Source: Halopiger aswanensis
Lineage (GTDB): Archaea; Halobacteriota; Halobacteria; Halobacteriales; Natrialbaceae
Length of the DNA: 64,000 nt
Assembly (NCBI RefSeq): GCF_003610195.1
Contig: NZ_RAPO01000002.1
Location: 1,302,001 to 1,366,000 of the forward strand
Reading direction: 5' to 3'
Position 1 is the first letter of the stretch. Each line of letters begins with the position of its first letter. Below are positions 54,337 to 63,163 of the stretch, piece by piece. A program made the position numbers and the translations under genes. A model generated the notes under the pieces. It was not told where the DNA came from. It searched no databases and saw only the letters and a program-made list of their open reading frames with translations.

Positions 54337-55419
54337 TTATCGCGGCCAAGATTCGGCGACCTGCCGATAGGTCTCTTCACACCGCTCGAGCACGTCGATC
54401 GAGACGCTCTCGTCGGCAGTGTGGGCCTCGCCGGGCTCGGCCGCGCCGCAGATCACGCACTCCGTCCCGGCGGCCGAGAGCCACCCCGCGTCGGTCGCGT
54501 GGGGTTTCGTAACCAGTTCCGGCGAGCCGGCCTGTGCCGTATCCGCCGCCTCGAGTACGGTGTCTGCGAACGCGCGGTCGTCACAGCGCATCGGCGGTAG
54601 GTCCTGATCGACCGTCCACTCGACGCCGTCGACGTCTTCGACGCGCTCGAGGGCGGCCCGCTCGCCGGGCACCGTCCGCTCGTCGATCGTCACCTCGCAG
54701 CGGGCGGGGACGACGTTCCACGCCGTGCCGCCTTCGATCTCGGTGACGACGACGCTGCCCGCGAGCGTCTCGCCCGCCACGTCGACGGCCGGCGGCTCGA
54801 GGTCGCGGACGATATCGACGGCGTCGGTCGCGCGGTAGACGGCGTTCTCGCCCGCGTCGGCTTCGCTCGCGTGGGCCGCGGTGCCGCGTGCGGTGATCGT
54901 GCTGGCGCGGCGGCCCTTGTGCGCGACGGCGACGTCCGTCGTACCCGGGCTCGAGTAGCCGGTCGAGCCCTCCCCGACGACGGCGTAGTCGGGGGCGAAC
55001 CCCTGGTCGATGGCGTGGCGCGCGCCGACGCCGCCGATCTCCTCGCCGACGAAACTCGCGAAGACGAGTTCACCGGTCGGGTCAGCATCGCGGAAGGCGA
55101 GCATGGCTGCCGCGACGGCTCCCTTCATGTCGGCCGTCCCGCGGCCGTAGAGGCGACCGTCGCGCTCCTCGACGGCGTACTCGCGGTCCGTCTCGAGTTG
55201 CGAATCGTCGGGCTCGACGACGTCGTGGTGGCCGACCAGCGCGACCGACCGGTCTCCCGCGCCCTTGCGGGCGATCACGTTGCCGACCGCGTCTCGAGTG
55301 ACGTCGGCCGCGGTTTCACGGCGGAGCCAGGCCTCGATGTCGTCGCCGACGGCGGTTTCGTCCTCGTGGCTCGGCACGGCGACCAGTTCGCGGGTCAGTT
55401 CGGCGACCGTCCCAGTCAT
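54337..55419 (-). CDS. M20 family metallopeptidase (ArgE/DapE-like)
   Basis: 360 residues. ALVGHHDVVEPDDSQLE, GRGTADMKGAVAAAMLA (metal site Asp) and ASFVGEEIGGVGARHAIDQG (catalytic Glu pair) are clear, with the dimerisation lid RASTITARGTAAHASE in the middle. It should deacylate or cleave N-acyl amino acids or dipeptides; the substrate cannot be set. Stands convergent to the small zinc-ribbon gene. Confidence 0.92.
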   Translation of the reverse strand: MTGTVAELTRELVAVPSHEDETAVGDDIEAWLRRETAADVTRDAVGNVIARKGAGDRSVALVGHHDVVEPDDSQLETDREYAVEERDGRLYGRGTADMKGAVAAAMLAFRDADPTGELVFASFVGEEIGGVGARHAIDQGFAPDYAVVGEGSTGYSSPGTTDVAVAHKGRRASTITARGTAAHASEADAGENAVYRATDAVDIVRDLEPPAVDVAGETLAGSVVVTEIEGGTAWNVVPARCEVTIDERTVPGERAALERVEDVDGVEWTVDQDLPPMRCDDRAFADTVLEAADTAQAGSPELVTKPHATDAGWLSAAGTECVICGAAEPGEAHTADESVSIDVLERCEETYRQVAESWPR

Positions 55420-55733
55420 GACGTGGTGTGAACGAGGCGGCCCACCCCTGTGAGTGCGTCGATACAGCCGATCGAGGCCAGTAATGCTAATTAGGTAGCC
55501 CGTGAGACATTATCCGAAACTGATGGCAGTGAGACGGGATGGGGCAGACGGTCCGAATAGCGAGGAAACGCCGCCGCGAGCGTCCGGTCTCGCCGCCGAG
55601 TACGTACGACTCGACCGCCGATGACCGGAACGCACGCGAACCCACACGTGCGGAGCCAGCGACGGTCCGTTACGGCGGCCACGGGGGCTACTATCACGAC
55701 CGCGGCGGCCACGACGACTGCGGAGGTGCACCG
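55420..55733. other. Intergenic stretch before the histidine kinase
   Basis: About 314 bases. Two AT-rich boxes (55486-55495 and 55508-55515) could drive the kinase gene. An in-frame ATG at 55539 lies about 28 bases after the second box, but the added 65 residues are Arg/His-rich and low in coding character. A GGAGGTG (55722-55728) precedes the ATG at 55734, favouring the later start. Confidence 0.4.
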
Positions 55734-57773
55734 ATGAGCGTTCCGTGCGAGGAACCAACCGCCGTCGTCGGCGTCGGTGAGTCGGTACGGTCGGCTCGCG
55801 CCCGGGAAGCGCTGCTCGAGGGAATCGCAACGGACCTCATCGTCGTCGATACGCCTGCGGACGCGCTCGAGTGCCTCGAGGACCGCGACGACGTCGGCTG
55901 TGTCGTCACCGCCCGCTCCCTGTCGGGGACAGACGCGACGGGCCTCGAGTGCTGCCGCGCGGTCCGCGAGTACAGCGTGGACCTGCCGGTCGTGTTCTAC
56001 GTCGCAGAGGACGCGCCCGATCCCGACGCCGTTCGGCGGGCGCTCAACGCCGGCGCGGCCGGCTATTATACGGGAGCAGATCCGCTCGCGGAACTCCGGG
56101 ACGCCGTCGACGACGCGATCGAGACCTACGACCGGCGTCGGGTGGCCGCCGCCGAGAGCGACGCGTTCACCACCGTGCTCGAGGATCTCGGCGTGAATAT
56201 CTACGTCAAGGACGACCAGGCTCGGTACCTCCGCGCGGCGAACGTCCCCGACAGCGCGGACGCGGCCGACTCGCTCGGAAAGACGGACCTCGACGTTTAC
56301 GGCGATAACGACCCCGAAACCGCCCGCGCGGCTTACGAGGACGACCTGCGAGTGATCGAAACTGGCGAACCGATCTACGAGAAGGACGAACGGTACGGCA
56401 CCGACAGGACCGCCCACGTGGTGCGAACGACGAAGGTCCCGTGGACCGACGACGACGGGACGACGAAGGGGCTCGTCGGCATCACGTTCGACATCACCGC
56501 ACTCAAACATCAAGCAACGGAACTCGAGGCGCTTCGCGACCGGTTCGACCGGTTCGCGTCGAACGTTCGCCACGAACTCAAGAACCCGCTGCAGGTCGCG
56601 AGCGGCCACCTCGAACTCGGCCGCAAAACCGGCGACGGGGAGTCTCTCGCACACGCGGCGACGGCGCTCGAGCGGATCGAGGAGGTTCTGAACGACCTGG
56701 AATCCATCGCGACGGACGAGGCCGGCGACCCGGCCGAGCGGACCCGCACGCTCGAGGACCTCGTCGAGGACGTCTGGACCGTCCTTCGAACCGACGCGGC
56801 GACGCTGGAAAACGAGTTCCCGCCGTCGGCTCGAACGGCGACCGGAACGGAGACGCTGCGCCCGGTCTTCGAGAACCTGTTCAAGAACGCGCTGACCCAC
56901 GGCGAACCCGACGTCACCGTTCGCATCGGGCCGCTCGAGGACGGGTTCTACGTCGAGGATACGGGCCCCGGCATCCCGGAATCCGAACGCGAGGCCGTCC
57001 TCGAGGCCGGCTACACCACCGCGTCGGAGGGAGACGGGATGGGCCTCACGCTCGTCGCGGACGTCTGCAACCAGCGGGGCTGGACCCTCGAGATCGGCCG
57101 CAGTCCGGAAGGCGGCGCCCGGTTCGAGATCACGAACTGTCCGCTGATCCGGGAGCCGACAGCTGACGACCGTGAAGACGTCCGCAAGGATCCAGGGCTC
57201 GGGCTCGATGCGGAAACTGCCGTCGGCACCTTGGAGGGAGACTGTGGCGCCGAGTACGATCCGGCGCGGAACCGGTGGGCCGTCACCGCCGACGGCGCCA
57301 ACATCTGGCGCCACTGGAACGACTTTTATTTCGTCCACACGGTCGTCGAGGGGCCGGTTAGCATCCGCGCTCGCGTCGTCGACATCGAGGGCGTCGATCC
57401 GTTCAGCAAGGCGGGCGTGATGGTCAGGGACGAGCTCACGGAGGACGCATCGTACGGCTACGTCGGCGCCACGCCGGGCTTTGGCACGGAGATGCTCTGG
57501 CGTACCCGCCGCGGGGAGGAGGGGATCAGCCAGCAACTCAGGGAAGCCGAGCGCTCGGAGTGGTTCCGCGTCGATCTGCTCGAGGGAACCGCGACGTGTT
57601 TCGTCTCGCAGGACGGGCAGCGGTGGGTGCCGATCGATCAGCGCCCGATCGACCGGACGGGGCCGGTCTACGCCGGGCTGGCCGTCTGCAGCGTCGTCGC
57701 GGGTCATCCGTGTACGGCGCAGTTCGAGGACGTTTCGGTCGTCGACCTCGCAGTCGAGTCGGCGGACGACTGA
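55734..57773 (+). CDS. Soluble histidine kinase: pseudo-receiver, PAS, kinase, C-terminal lectin-like domain
   Basis: 679 residues. Receiver-like domain (about 9-115) has Ala60 where the phosphorylated Asp should be (GCVVTARSLSG). PAS domain is about 145-255. The kinase core has the H box RHELKNPL (H280), N box ENLFKNALTHG (380-390), G1 VEDTGPGIPE and G2 GMGLTL. A C-terminal beta-sandwich (about 505-670: WRHWNDFYFVHTVVEGPVSI, FSKAGVMVRDELTED, WFRVDLLEGTATCFVSQDG) resembles DUF1349/LamG-like domains. No membrane helix. The adjacent gene is a FilR1-type regulator. A Shine-Dalgarno fixes the start. Confidence 0.9.
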   Translation: MSVPCEEPTAVVGVGESVRSARAREALLEGIATDLIVVDTPADALECLEDRDDVGCVVTARSLSGTDATGLECCRAVREYSVDLPVVFYVAEDAPDPDAVRRALNAGAAGYYTGADPLAELRDAVDDAIETYDRRRVAAAESDAFTTVLEDLGVNIYVKDDQARYLRAANVPDSADAADSLGKTDLDVYGDNDPETARAAYEDDLRVIETGEPIYEKDERYGTDRTAHVVRTTKVPWTDDDGTTKGLVGITFDITALKHQATELEALRDRFDRFASNVRHELKNPLQVASGHLELGRKTGDGESLAHAATALERIEEVLNDLESIATDEAGDPAERTRTLEDLVEDVWTVLRTDAATLENEFPPSARTATGTETLRPVFENLFKNALTHGEPDVTVRIGPLEDGFYVEDTGPGIPESEREAVLEAGYTTASEGDGMGLTLVADVCNQRGWTLEIGRSPEGGARFEITNCPLIREPTADDREDVRKDPGLGLDAETAVGTLEGDCGAEYDPARNRWAVTADGANIWRHWNDFYFVHTVVEGPVSIRARVVDIEGVDPFSKAGVMVRDELTEDASYGYVGATPGFGTEMLWRTRRGEEGISQQLREAERSEWFRVDLLEGTATCFVSQDGQRWVPIDQRPIDRTGPVYAGLAVCSVVAGHPCTAQFEDVSVVDLAVESADD

Positions 57774-58255
57774 GGAGGGGAGTGTGAATGTTCGAGTGGC
57801 CGCTTGCTGCGCTGGACGGCCGGCAACCAGTAGCGCGCCGAAAACGGAGTCCCCCGAGCGTCAGCGGACCAATTCGAATGGACGATCTCGCTGGCCGTGT
57901 CGCTCTCGACGAAGCTCGAGGGTGGCGTTCGAGCCGGGCGGTCTCGAACGCCGGTCGCTGTCAGAGGCACGCGACAACCACCGACATGCGGTCGGTGACC
58001 GCTGGATCGTGGTGTCGACGAGTGGCGCCTACCGCGGCGCAAGCCAGAGTTTGCCGAAGACGGCCCTTACCTTATCGAATGAACGGGCGTTCAACGGCTG
58101 TATCTCGACCGGGAATCGAACACGACGCGAACGTGCCTGCGTTCCGGACCGGCAGCGACCGGGGCGGATATCGCGGAGTGGCAGCTGTCGCAGATTGGTT
58201 ACTTCCCTCACATAACCAGAAGCAATAATACCCTGTGTATACCAGACCGTACCCA
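57774..58255. other. Stretch without a gene (482 bases)
   Basis: No frame on either strand has convincing coding character or a good start. The only visible signals are a palindrome (58080-58093) and AT-rich sequence before the FilR1-type regulator start (58256). It could be a long regulatory region or the remains of a lost gene. Confidence 0.4.
58080..58093. promoter_or_regulatory. Perfect palindrome TGAACG-GG-CGTTCA
   Basis: Six-base arms TGAACG and CGTTCA with a two-base spacer, preceded by an AT-richer CTTACCTTATCG. It resembles a TetR-type operator but no TetR gene is nearby. Confidence 0.4.
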
Positions 58256-59077
58256 ATGGGTTACGACTGGGGGAAACAGCTGTTCTCGTCCCCGCACCGA
58301 CTCGAGGTGCTTCGAGAACTCCGGGCGGCCCCCGCGGACACGCAGACACTCACCGACGCGCTTTCGATCTCGCGGGTGACCGTCCAGCGCCACCTGAACC
58401 GGTGTTGCGAGCTCGGGTGGATTCACAAAGTCGACGGGCGCTACGAGCTTACCCCGCTCGGCGACCGCGTCTGTGAAGCGACGGCGACGTATCTCGATCG
58501 ACTCGACGTCCTCGAGTCGCACGCGGACGTGATCGACGGGCTCGCGGCCATCGACGACGGGTTCGATCCGCTCGTGCTGACCGAGGCGACCGTTTCGGTC
58601 GCCGAATCGAACAACCCACACGAGCCGATCAGCCACTACCGACGCGCGATGAGCGAGGCGACGACCGACGAAATTCGCGGGATTCTGCCCGTCTTCAGCG
58701 AACTGCTCATCGAAGTTCACCGCGACCTCCTCGAGGCGGGCGTCGAGACGGAACTGCTTACGCCGCAGTCGGTGCTCGAGGCGGCACCGCCGCCGGACCA
58801 GCCGGTGGCTGGGGGTCAGTTCACGCTCTACGTGCACGAGGAACCGCTCGAGTTCGGCGTGACGCTGACCGACGAGCGGGCGTTCGTCGGCCTCTACGAC
58901 GACGGCGCGTTCGTCGCGTGTATCGAGAGCGACGAGGCGGCGTTTCGCGACTGGGTCGTCGACGTCTACGAGGGACATCGCAGCCGGGCGCGTCAGGTCG
59001 GCATCGAAGCCACCGGCGCCAGGGACGGGGACGGGGACGGGAGCGCTGCTAACGGCCTCGATAGCGACAGCGGCTGA
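58256..59077 (+). CDS. FilR1-type wHTH transcriptional regulator
   Basis: 273 residues from ATG 58256 (a GTG at 58235 is possible). FSSPHRLEVLRELRAAPADTQTLTDALSISRVTVQRHLNRCCELGWIHKVDGRYELTPLGDRV is the N-terminal winged helix. The C-terminal domain (about 90-250) has the FilR1 blocks PEFSELLIEV-like PVFSELLIEVHRDLL and EPLEFGVTLTDERAFVGLYDDGAFVACIESD. It would be a ligand-responsive regulator. It lies downstream of the hybrid kinase on the same strand. Confidence 0.88.
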   Translation: MGYDWGKQLFSSPHRLEVLRELRAAPADTQTLTDALSISRVTVQRHLNRCCELGWIHKVDGRYELTPLGDRVCEATATYLDRLDVLESHADVIDGLAAIDDGFDPLVLTEATVSVAESNNPHEPISHYRRAMSEATTDEIRGILPVFSELLIEVHRDLLEAGVETELLTPQSVLEAAPPPDQPVAGGQFTLYVHEEPLEFGVTLTDERAFVGLYDDGAFVACIESDEAAFRDWVVDVYEGHRSRARQVGIEATGARDGDGDGSAANGLDSDSG

Positions 59078-59156
59078 ACTCGACGGCGTCGTCGATAGTG
59101 CCTCGGACGGTGGTGGCCGACCGCGCACCGCCCTCAATGCGACCGGCTCGAGACGG

Positions 59157-60797
59157 TTACGCGAGTTGTTCGTAAACCGGCGGCTCTCGCGAATGTTCTT
59201 CCTCGGTGAGCCGTGCGACCGCCTCGCGGACCGTTTGCAGGCTCGCGGTCTGTTCCTGGCTTGCCGCCGCCAACGATTCTGCTGTCTCGGCGAGGCGATC
59301 CGCCGTCTCAGAGAGGTCGTCGACCTGATCGGCCGTCGCCTCAACGCTCCGGGCCTGCCGTTCGGTCGCCGCTGCAACGTCGTCGATGCCCGTAGCGGTC
59401 GTTTCTGCAGCGTCGTGGATTGCCTCGAGCGAGTCGACGGTATCTCGGATCGCATCCGCACCGGTATCGACGCGGTCGGCTGCCTGCTCGGTCGCTTCGA
59501 CCGTTGTCACTGCATCCTCGCGAATGGCCTCGACGGCGTCTTCGATGTCTGCGATGTCTGTCTTGGTCCGCTCGGCGAACGAGCGCACCTCGTTGGCGAT
59601 CACGACAAGCGTCTGTTCTTCGGCTCCGGACCGCGAGGATTCGATCTTCGCGTTCGTCGCGAGCATCGTTGTTCGGTCGGCGAGATCGTCGAGTCGCTCG
59701 AGAATCGCGTCGATCTCCTCAGTTCGTGTCGCGAGATCATCGGCTGCTGACGCCGCCCGTTCGGTCGCCGACTCGATCGCCTCAAGGTCCGACAGCGCAT
59801 CGTCGGCGGCATCGACACCGTCGGCCGCGAGCCGTTCGGTGCGGTCGCTCTCGGCACTGACGTCATCCGCTGCACTGGCAATCTCCTCGACGGCGGCGCT
59901 AATTTCGTCGAGATCCCCACCGGCATGGGTGACTGCGGTCGCTTGCTCGTCGCCGTACTGGCTGATCGCTTCCGCCTGCTCCGCGACTGCCTCGCTGGCC
60001 TCGTGGAGTTCGTCAAGGGGACGCTGTACGTCTTTGTCTACCTGCTGCTCAAGCCGGTGTCGCCGGTCGATCGACCGCTCGAGACGCTGTGCATACGAGT
60101 CGACGTAGGTCTCCACGGCGATCTGCGTATCGAGATTGATGATCCGGAGCAGCGCGAGGATATCCTGCATGCCGTCGTCGATCGCATCCCTGAGCGTCGA
60201 TTCGAACGACGCGTCAAGGGCCGGGTCGTCGGCTGCCGAGCCAGCTCCAAAGCCCAACGCGTCGGCGAGGCCTTCAAGACCACGTCCCGTCTCGTCGTCA
60301 CGGTCCGTCGCCCACTCCTCGACAGCGTCGACGACCTGCTGCTGGATTCGTTCGTTGAGTCGATCCAGCAGTAGCTCGTAGTAGACGCCGTACTGGCCGA
60401 CGTAGTGTTTCAGCGGCATATCGAGCAGTTCGTGAAGTTTGCCGATCCGAGCGCGGTTCGCGAAGTAGTCGCGGTCGTACTCACCGGTCGCTAGCGAGAC
60501 GAGATAGGCACTCTGGGTCTCTTTCAGCGCGTCGATCCCCTTCGGTGACCAATCGATAACGGCTCGCGTCTGGTCATACGTGAGCAATTTGTCGTAGAAG
60601 TCGTCGGCGATCTCGTTCTTGTTATCGCGCAACAGTGGCTCGAGGTCGGCGAGCCGCTTTGCGTCCGCCTCGTCGAAACCGATGAAATCCTTTCGCCAGG
60701 CAATCTCCGATTCGTCGAGACCGAGGTCGGCGACGAGTTCGTCGACATCGACGAACCCGTTCAGTCCGCCACGTCCGAACGTCTCGTCGGGATCCAT
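59157..60797 (-). CDS. hemAT: HemAT: globin-coupled methyl-accepting aerotaxis transducer
   Basis: 546 residues. The globin sensor (about 20-170) has the proximal His H122 in the IGKLHELLDMPLKHYVGQYG block. A linker to about 270 and the coiled-coil signalling domain follow, with the hairpin tip region RTTMLATNAKIESSRSG and VIANEVRSFAERT. No membrane helix, so it is a soluble oxygen sensor for the Che system, as in Halobacterium HemAT. No che genes are nearby. Convergent/divergent to PINA across 197 bases. Confidence 0.95.
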   Translation of the reverse strand: MDPDETFGRGGLNGFVDVDELVADLGLDESEIAWRKDFIGFDEADAKRLADLEPLLRDNKNEIADDFYDKLLTYDQTRAVIDWSPKGIDALKETQSAYLVSLATGEYDRDYFANRARIGKLHELLDMPLKHYVGQYGVYYELLLDRLNERIQQQVVDAVEEWATDRDDETGRGLEGLADALGFGAGSAADDPALDASFESTLRDAIDDGMQDILALLRIINLDTQIAVETYVDSYAQRLERSIDRRHRLEQQVDKDVQRPLDELHEASEAVAEQAEAISQYGDEQATAVTHAGGDLDEISAAVEEIASAADDVSAESDRTERLAADGVDAADDALSDLEAIESATERAASAADDLATRTEEIDAILERLDDLADRTTMLATNAKIESSRSGAEEQTLVVIANEVRSFAERTKTDIADIEDAVEAIREDAVTTVEATEQAADRVDTGADAIRDTVDSLEAIHDAAETTATGIDDVAAATERQARSVEATADQVDDLSETADRLAETAESLAAASQEQTASLQTVREAVARLTEEEHSREPPVYEQLA

Positions 60798-60963
60798 GGC
60801 CAGAACATGTTCGATCTGTCACTTAAGTCGTTAATCCAGTTCTCGAACGGTAGGAATTCTCGATGACGGCGAACGATCGCGGTCGGCCAAGCGGTGGCCG
60901 TCGTACGGACCGGTTGACCCGCACAGGACCCGATGACGTGATCCGAGACGGCGCGTCCCGCAC

Positions 60964-60969
60964 CCTTTT
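60964..60969 (+). promoter_or_regulatory. TATA-like box (CTTTTA)
   Basis: About 27-28 bases upstream of the PINA ATG at 60995, supporting this start over the upstream frame from 60863. Confidence 0.45.
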
Positions 60970-60994
60970 ACCTGCGAAGGGCGAACCGTACGAC

Positions 60995-62872
60995 ATGAAC
61001 GTCGTGCCGGACACGAGCGTGGTCATCGACGGCCGCGTCTCGGCGACGATTGAAGACGGGCAGTTCGAGGGAGCGACGATTTCGGTACCCGAAGCCGTCG
61101 TCGCGGAACTCGAGGCGCAGGCCAACGACGGCATCGAGACCGGCTGGGACGGCTTAGAGGAACTCCAGCGACTCGCCGACCTGGCCGACGAGGGCGTCAT
61201 CGACCTCGAGTACGTCGGTGAGCGGCCAAACGCCATCGAGCGGGGCCACGCCTCCGAGGGCGAGATCGACGCCCTGATCCGCGACCTCGCGGAGGACCTC
61301 GACGCGACCTTCCTCACCAGCGACATCGTTCAGGCCGAAGTCGCCCAAGCCAAGGGACTCGACGTCGAGCACCTCTCCCCCGAGGTACGCGAGGTCGACG
61401 TGGGGACGCTCACCGTCGAGAACTACTTCGACGACCAGACGATGAGCGTCCACCTCAAGACGGGCGCCGTCCCGATGGCCAAGCGGGGCGAACTCGGCGA
61501 GATGCAGTACATGCCGATCGCCGACGAGCCGCTCGACGAGGAGACCATGGACGAGTACGCCCGCGAGGTCATCGACGCCGCCAAGGAGTCCCCCGAGGGC
61601 TTCCTCGAGCTCTCCGAACCGGGCATGAAGATCGTCCAGTTCCGCGACTACCGCATCGCGATCGGCCGGCCCCCCTTCTCGGACGGCATCGAGATCACCG
61701 CCGTCCGGCCCATCGCCCAGACCGACATCGAGGACTACGAGAACGCCGACGAACTCAAAGAACGGCTGCTCGAGCGCCAGCGCGGCGTCCTGATTTCGGG
61801 CGCCCCCGGAGCGGGTAAATCGACCTTCGCGCAGGCGGTGGCTCGCTTCATCTCCGATCACAACTACTCGGTCAAGACGATGGAGAAGCCCCGCGACCTG
61901 CAGGTCGGCCCCGAGATCACCCAGTACACGGAACTGGGCGGCGAGATGGCAAAGACCGCGGACGCCCTGCTGATGGTCCGCCCCGACTACACCATCTACG
62001 ACGAGGTCCGCAAGACCGACGACTTCGAGGTCTTCGCGGACATGCGGCTCGCGGGCGTCGGAATGATCGGCGTCGTCCACGCGACGCGACCGATCGACGC
62101 CCTCCAGCGCCTCGTCGGCCGCGTCGAACTCGGGATGATTCCCCAGGTCGTCGACACGGTCGTCTACATCGAGGCCGGGGAGGTCAACACCGTCTACGAC
62201 GTCAAGACCGAGGTCAAGGTCCCCGCGGGTCTCACCGAGGAGGACCTCGCTCGCCCGGTCATCCAGGTCACGAACTTCGAGACCGGCGAGCCCGAGTACG
62301 AGATTTACACGTTCAACCGCCAGGTCGTCACCGTCCCGCTCAAAGACGAGGAGGGCGGCCCCGGCAGCGAGTCCGGCGTCGACCGAATCGCCAAACAGGA
62401 GATCGAACGAGAGATCCGCTCGGTCGCTCGCGGCTACGTCGACGTCCTACTCAAGAGCCAGGACCGCGCGGTCGTCTACGTCGAGGAAGACGACATCTCG
62501 AGCGTCATCGGGAAAGGCGGCGGTCGAATCACCGACATCGAGAACCGGCTGGGGATCGATATCGACGTCCGCACCCACGACGAGAACCCCAACTACGGCG
62601 CGGGCGCCGGCAGCGCCAACGCGAGCAGCGACGGCGGTGGCGGCCAGGCCGCGGGCCAGATGGTCACCCCCGAGGTCACCTCCCGCCACATCGTTATTCC
62701 CGTCGACGGCAACCACGGCGAGACCGTCGAGGTCCAGGCCGGCGGCGACTACCTCTTTACCGCCACGGTGAGCCGCGGCGGGGAGATCCAGGTCTCTCGA
62801 GGGAGCGCGATCGCGGACGAACTCGAGCAGGCAATCGACCGAAAGGATCCGATTACAGTCGTCCCGTCGTAG
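60995..62872 (+). CDS. pina: PINA: PIN/VirB11-type ATPase/KH domain protein
   Basis: 625 residues from ATG 60995. The PIN domain (1-140) has its first catalytic Asp at PDTSVVIDGR (D6). The ATPase has Walker A GAPGAGKS (269-276) and the VirB11/PilT-like block MRLAGVGMIGVVHATRPIDALQRL. The KH motif VIGKGGGRI starts at about 504. In Sulfolobus PINA is a Holliday-junction branch-migration ATPase, so a DNA recombination role is likely. A Gly/Ala/Ser-rich loop (about 530-553) is a haloarchaeal insert. Confidence 0.95.
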   Translation: MNVVPDTSVVIDGRVSATIEDGQFEGATISVPEAVVAELEAQANDGIETGWDGLEELQRLADLADEGVIDLEYVGERPNAIERGHASEGEIDALIRDLAEDLDATFLTSDIVQAEVAQAKGLDVEHLSPEVREVDVGTLTVENYFDDQTMSVHLKTGAVPMAKRGELGEMQYMPIADEPLDEETMDEYAREVIDAAKESPEGFLELSEPGMKIVQFRDYRIAIGRPPFSDGIEITAVRPIAQTDIEDYENADELKERLLERQRGVLISGAPGAGKSTFAQAVARFISDHNYSVKTMEKPRDLQVGPEITQYTELGGEMAKTADALLMVRPDYTIYDEVRKTDDFEVFADMRLAGVGMIGVVHATRPIDALQRLVGRVELGMIPQVVDTVVYIEAGEVNTVYDVKTEVKVPAGLTEEDLARPVIQVTNFETGEPEYEIYTFNRQVVTVPLKDEEGGPGSESGVDRIAKQEIEREIRSVARGYVDVLLKSQDRAVVYVEEDDISSVIGKGGGRITDIENRLGIDIDVRTHDENPNYGAGAGSANASSDGGGGQAAGQMVTPEVTSRHIVIPVDGNHGETVEVQAGGDYLFTATVSRGGEIQVSRGSAIADELEQAIDRKDPITVVPS

Positions 62873-63163
62873 GCGGTCGGACCGCGAGCGAACGAAGCGA
62901 ACGAGCGACACCTTTTCCCGGAGCTGTTTTGGAGGAGCAACGAGCGGGTGACGCGACGAGAAAAACGGCTGGTGATCTAGTGTCTCGAGGGGTGGGATCG
63001 CCGAGAAACTCGAACAGGCGATCGACCGGAGAAACGATCGAGACGGGGTCACAGTGCGCGAACGCGACGACAGACGACCCGACCGACAGTGTCGGATGGG
63101 AACGGAACCGCGACGGAGCGACGGCTCCCCAACGACCCGACTACGGCCGGGAGCGGCGACGCA
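62873..63163. other. Intergenic stretch after PINA
   Basis: About 290 bases without an intact gene. It holds a decayed copy of the PINA 3' end (62971-63056) and no clear promoter or terminator. The Brp/Blh-like gene comes in from the opposite strand at 63164. Confidence 0.5.
62971..63056 (+). pseudogene. Decayed repeat of the PINA 3' end
   Basis: This stretch aligns with 62782-62862 inside PINA. Both have GG(A/T)GATC(C/T)AG, then TCTCGAGGG, then GATCGC, then ACTCGA(A/G)CAGGC and ATCGACCG. In protein terms the PINA end IADELEQAIDR is matched by IAEKLEQAIDR, and VSRG precedes both; a one-base deletion after GGGGTGG breaks the frame between the two blocks. There is no start codon and no upstream similarity I can see. 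Confidence 0.7.

Noticed and set aside
55539-55733. N-terminal extension of the histidine kinase from ATG 55539
   Set aside because: A TATA-like box at 55508-55515 fits it, but the 65 residues are Arg/His-rich and unlike the acidic proteome, and a GGAGGTG precedes ATG 55734. Kept as an alternative only.
57788-58228. Plus-strand frame of 146 codons in the gap before the FilR1-type regulator
   Set aside because: Arg/Ser-rich translation with no domain and no acidic bias; probably chance.
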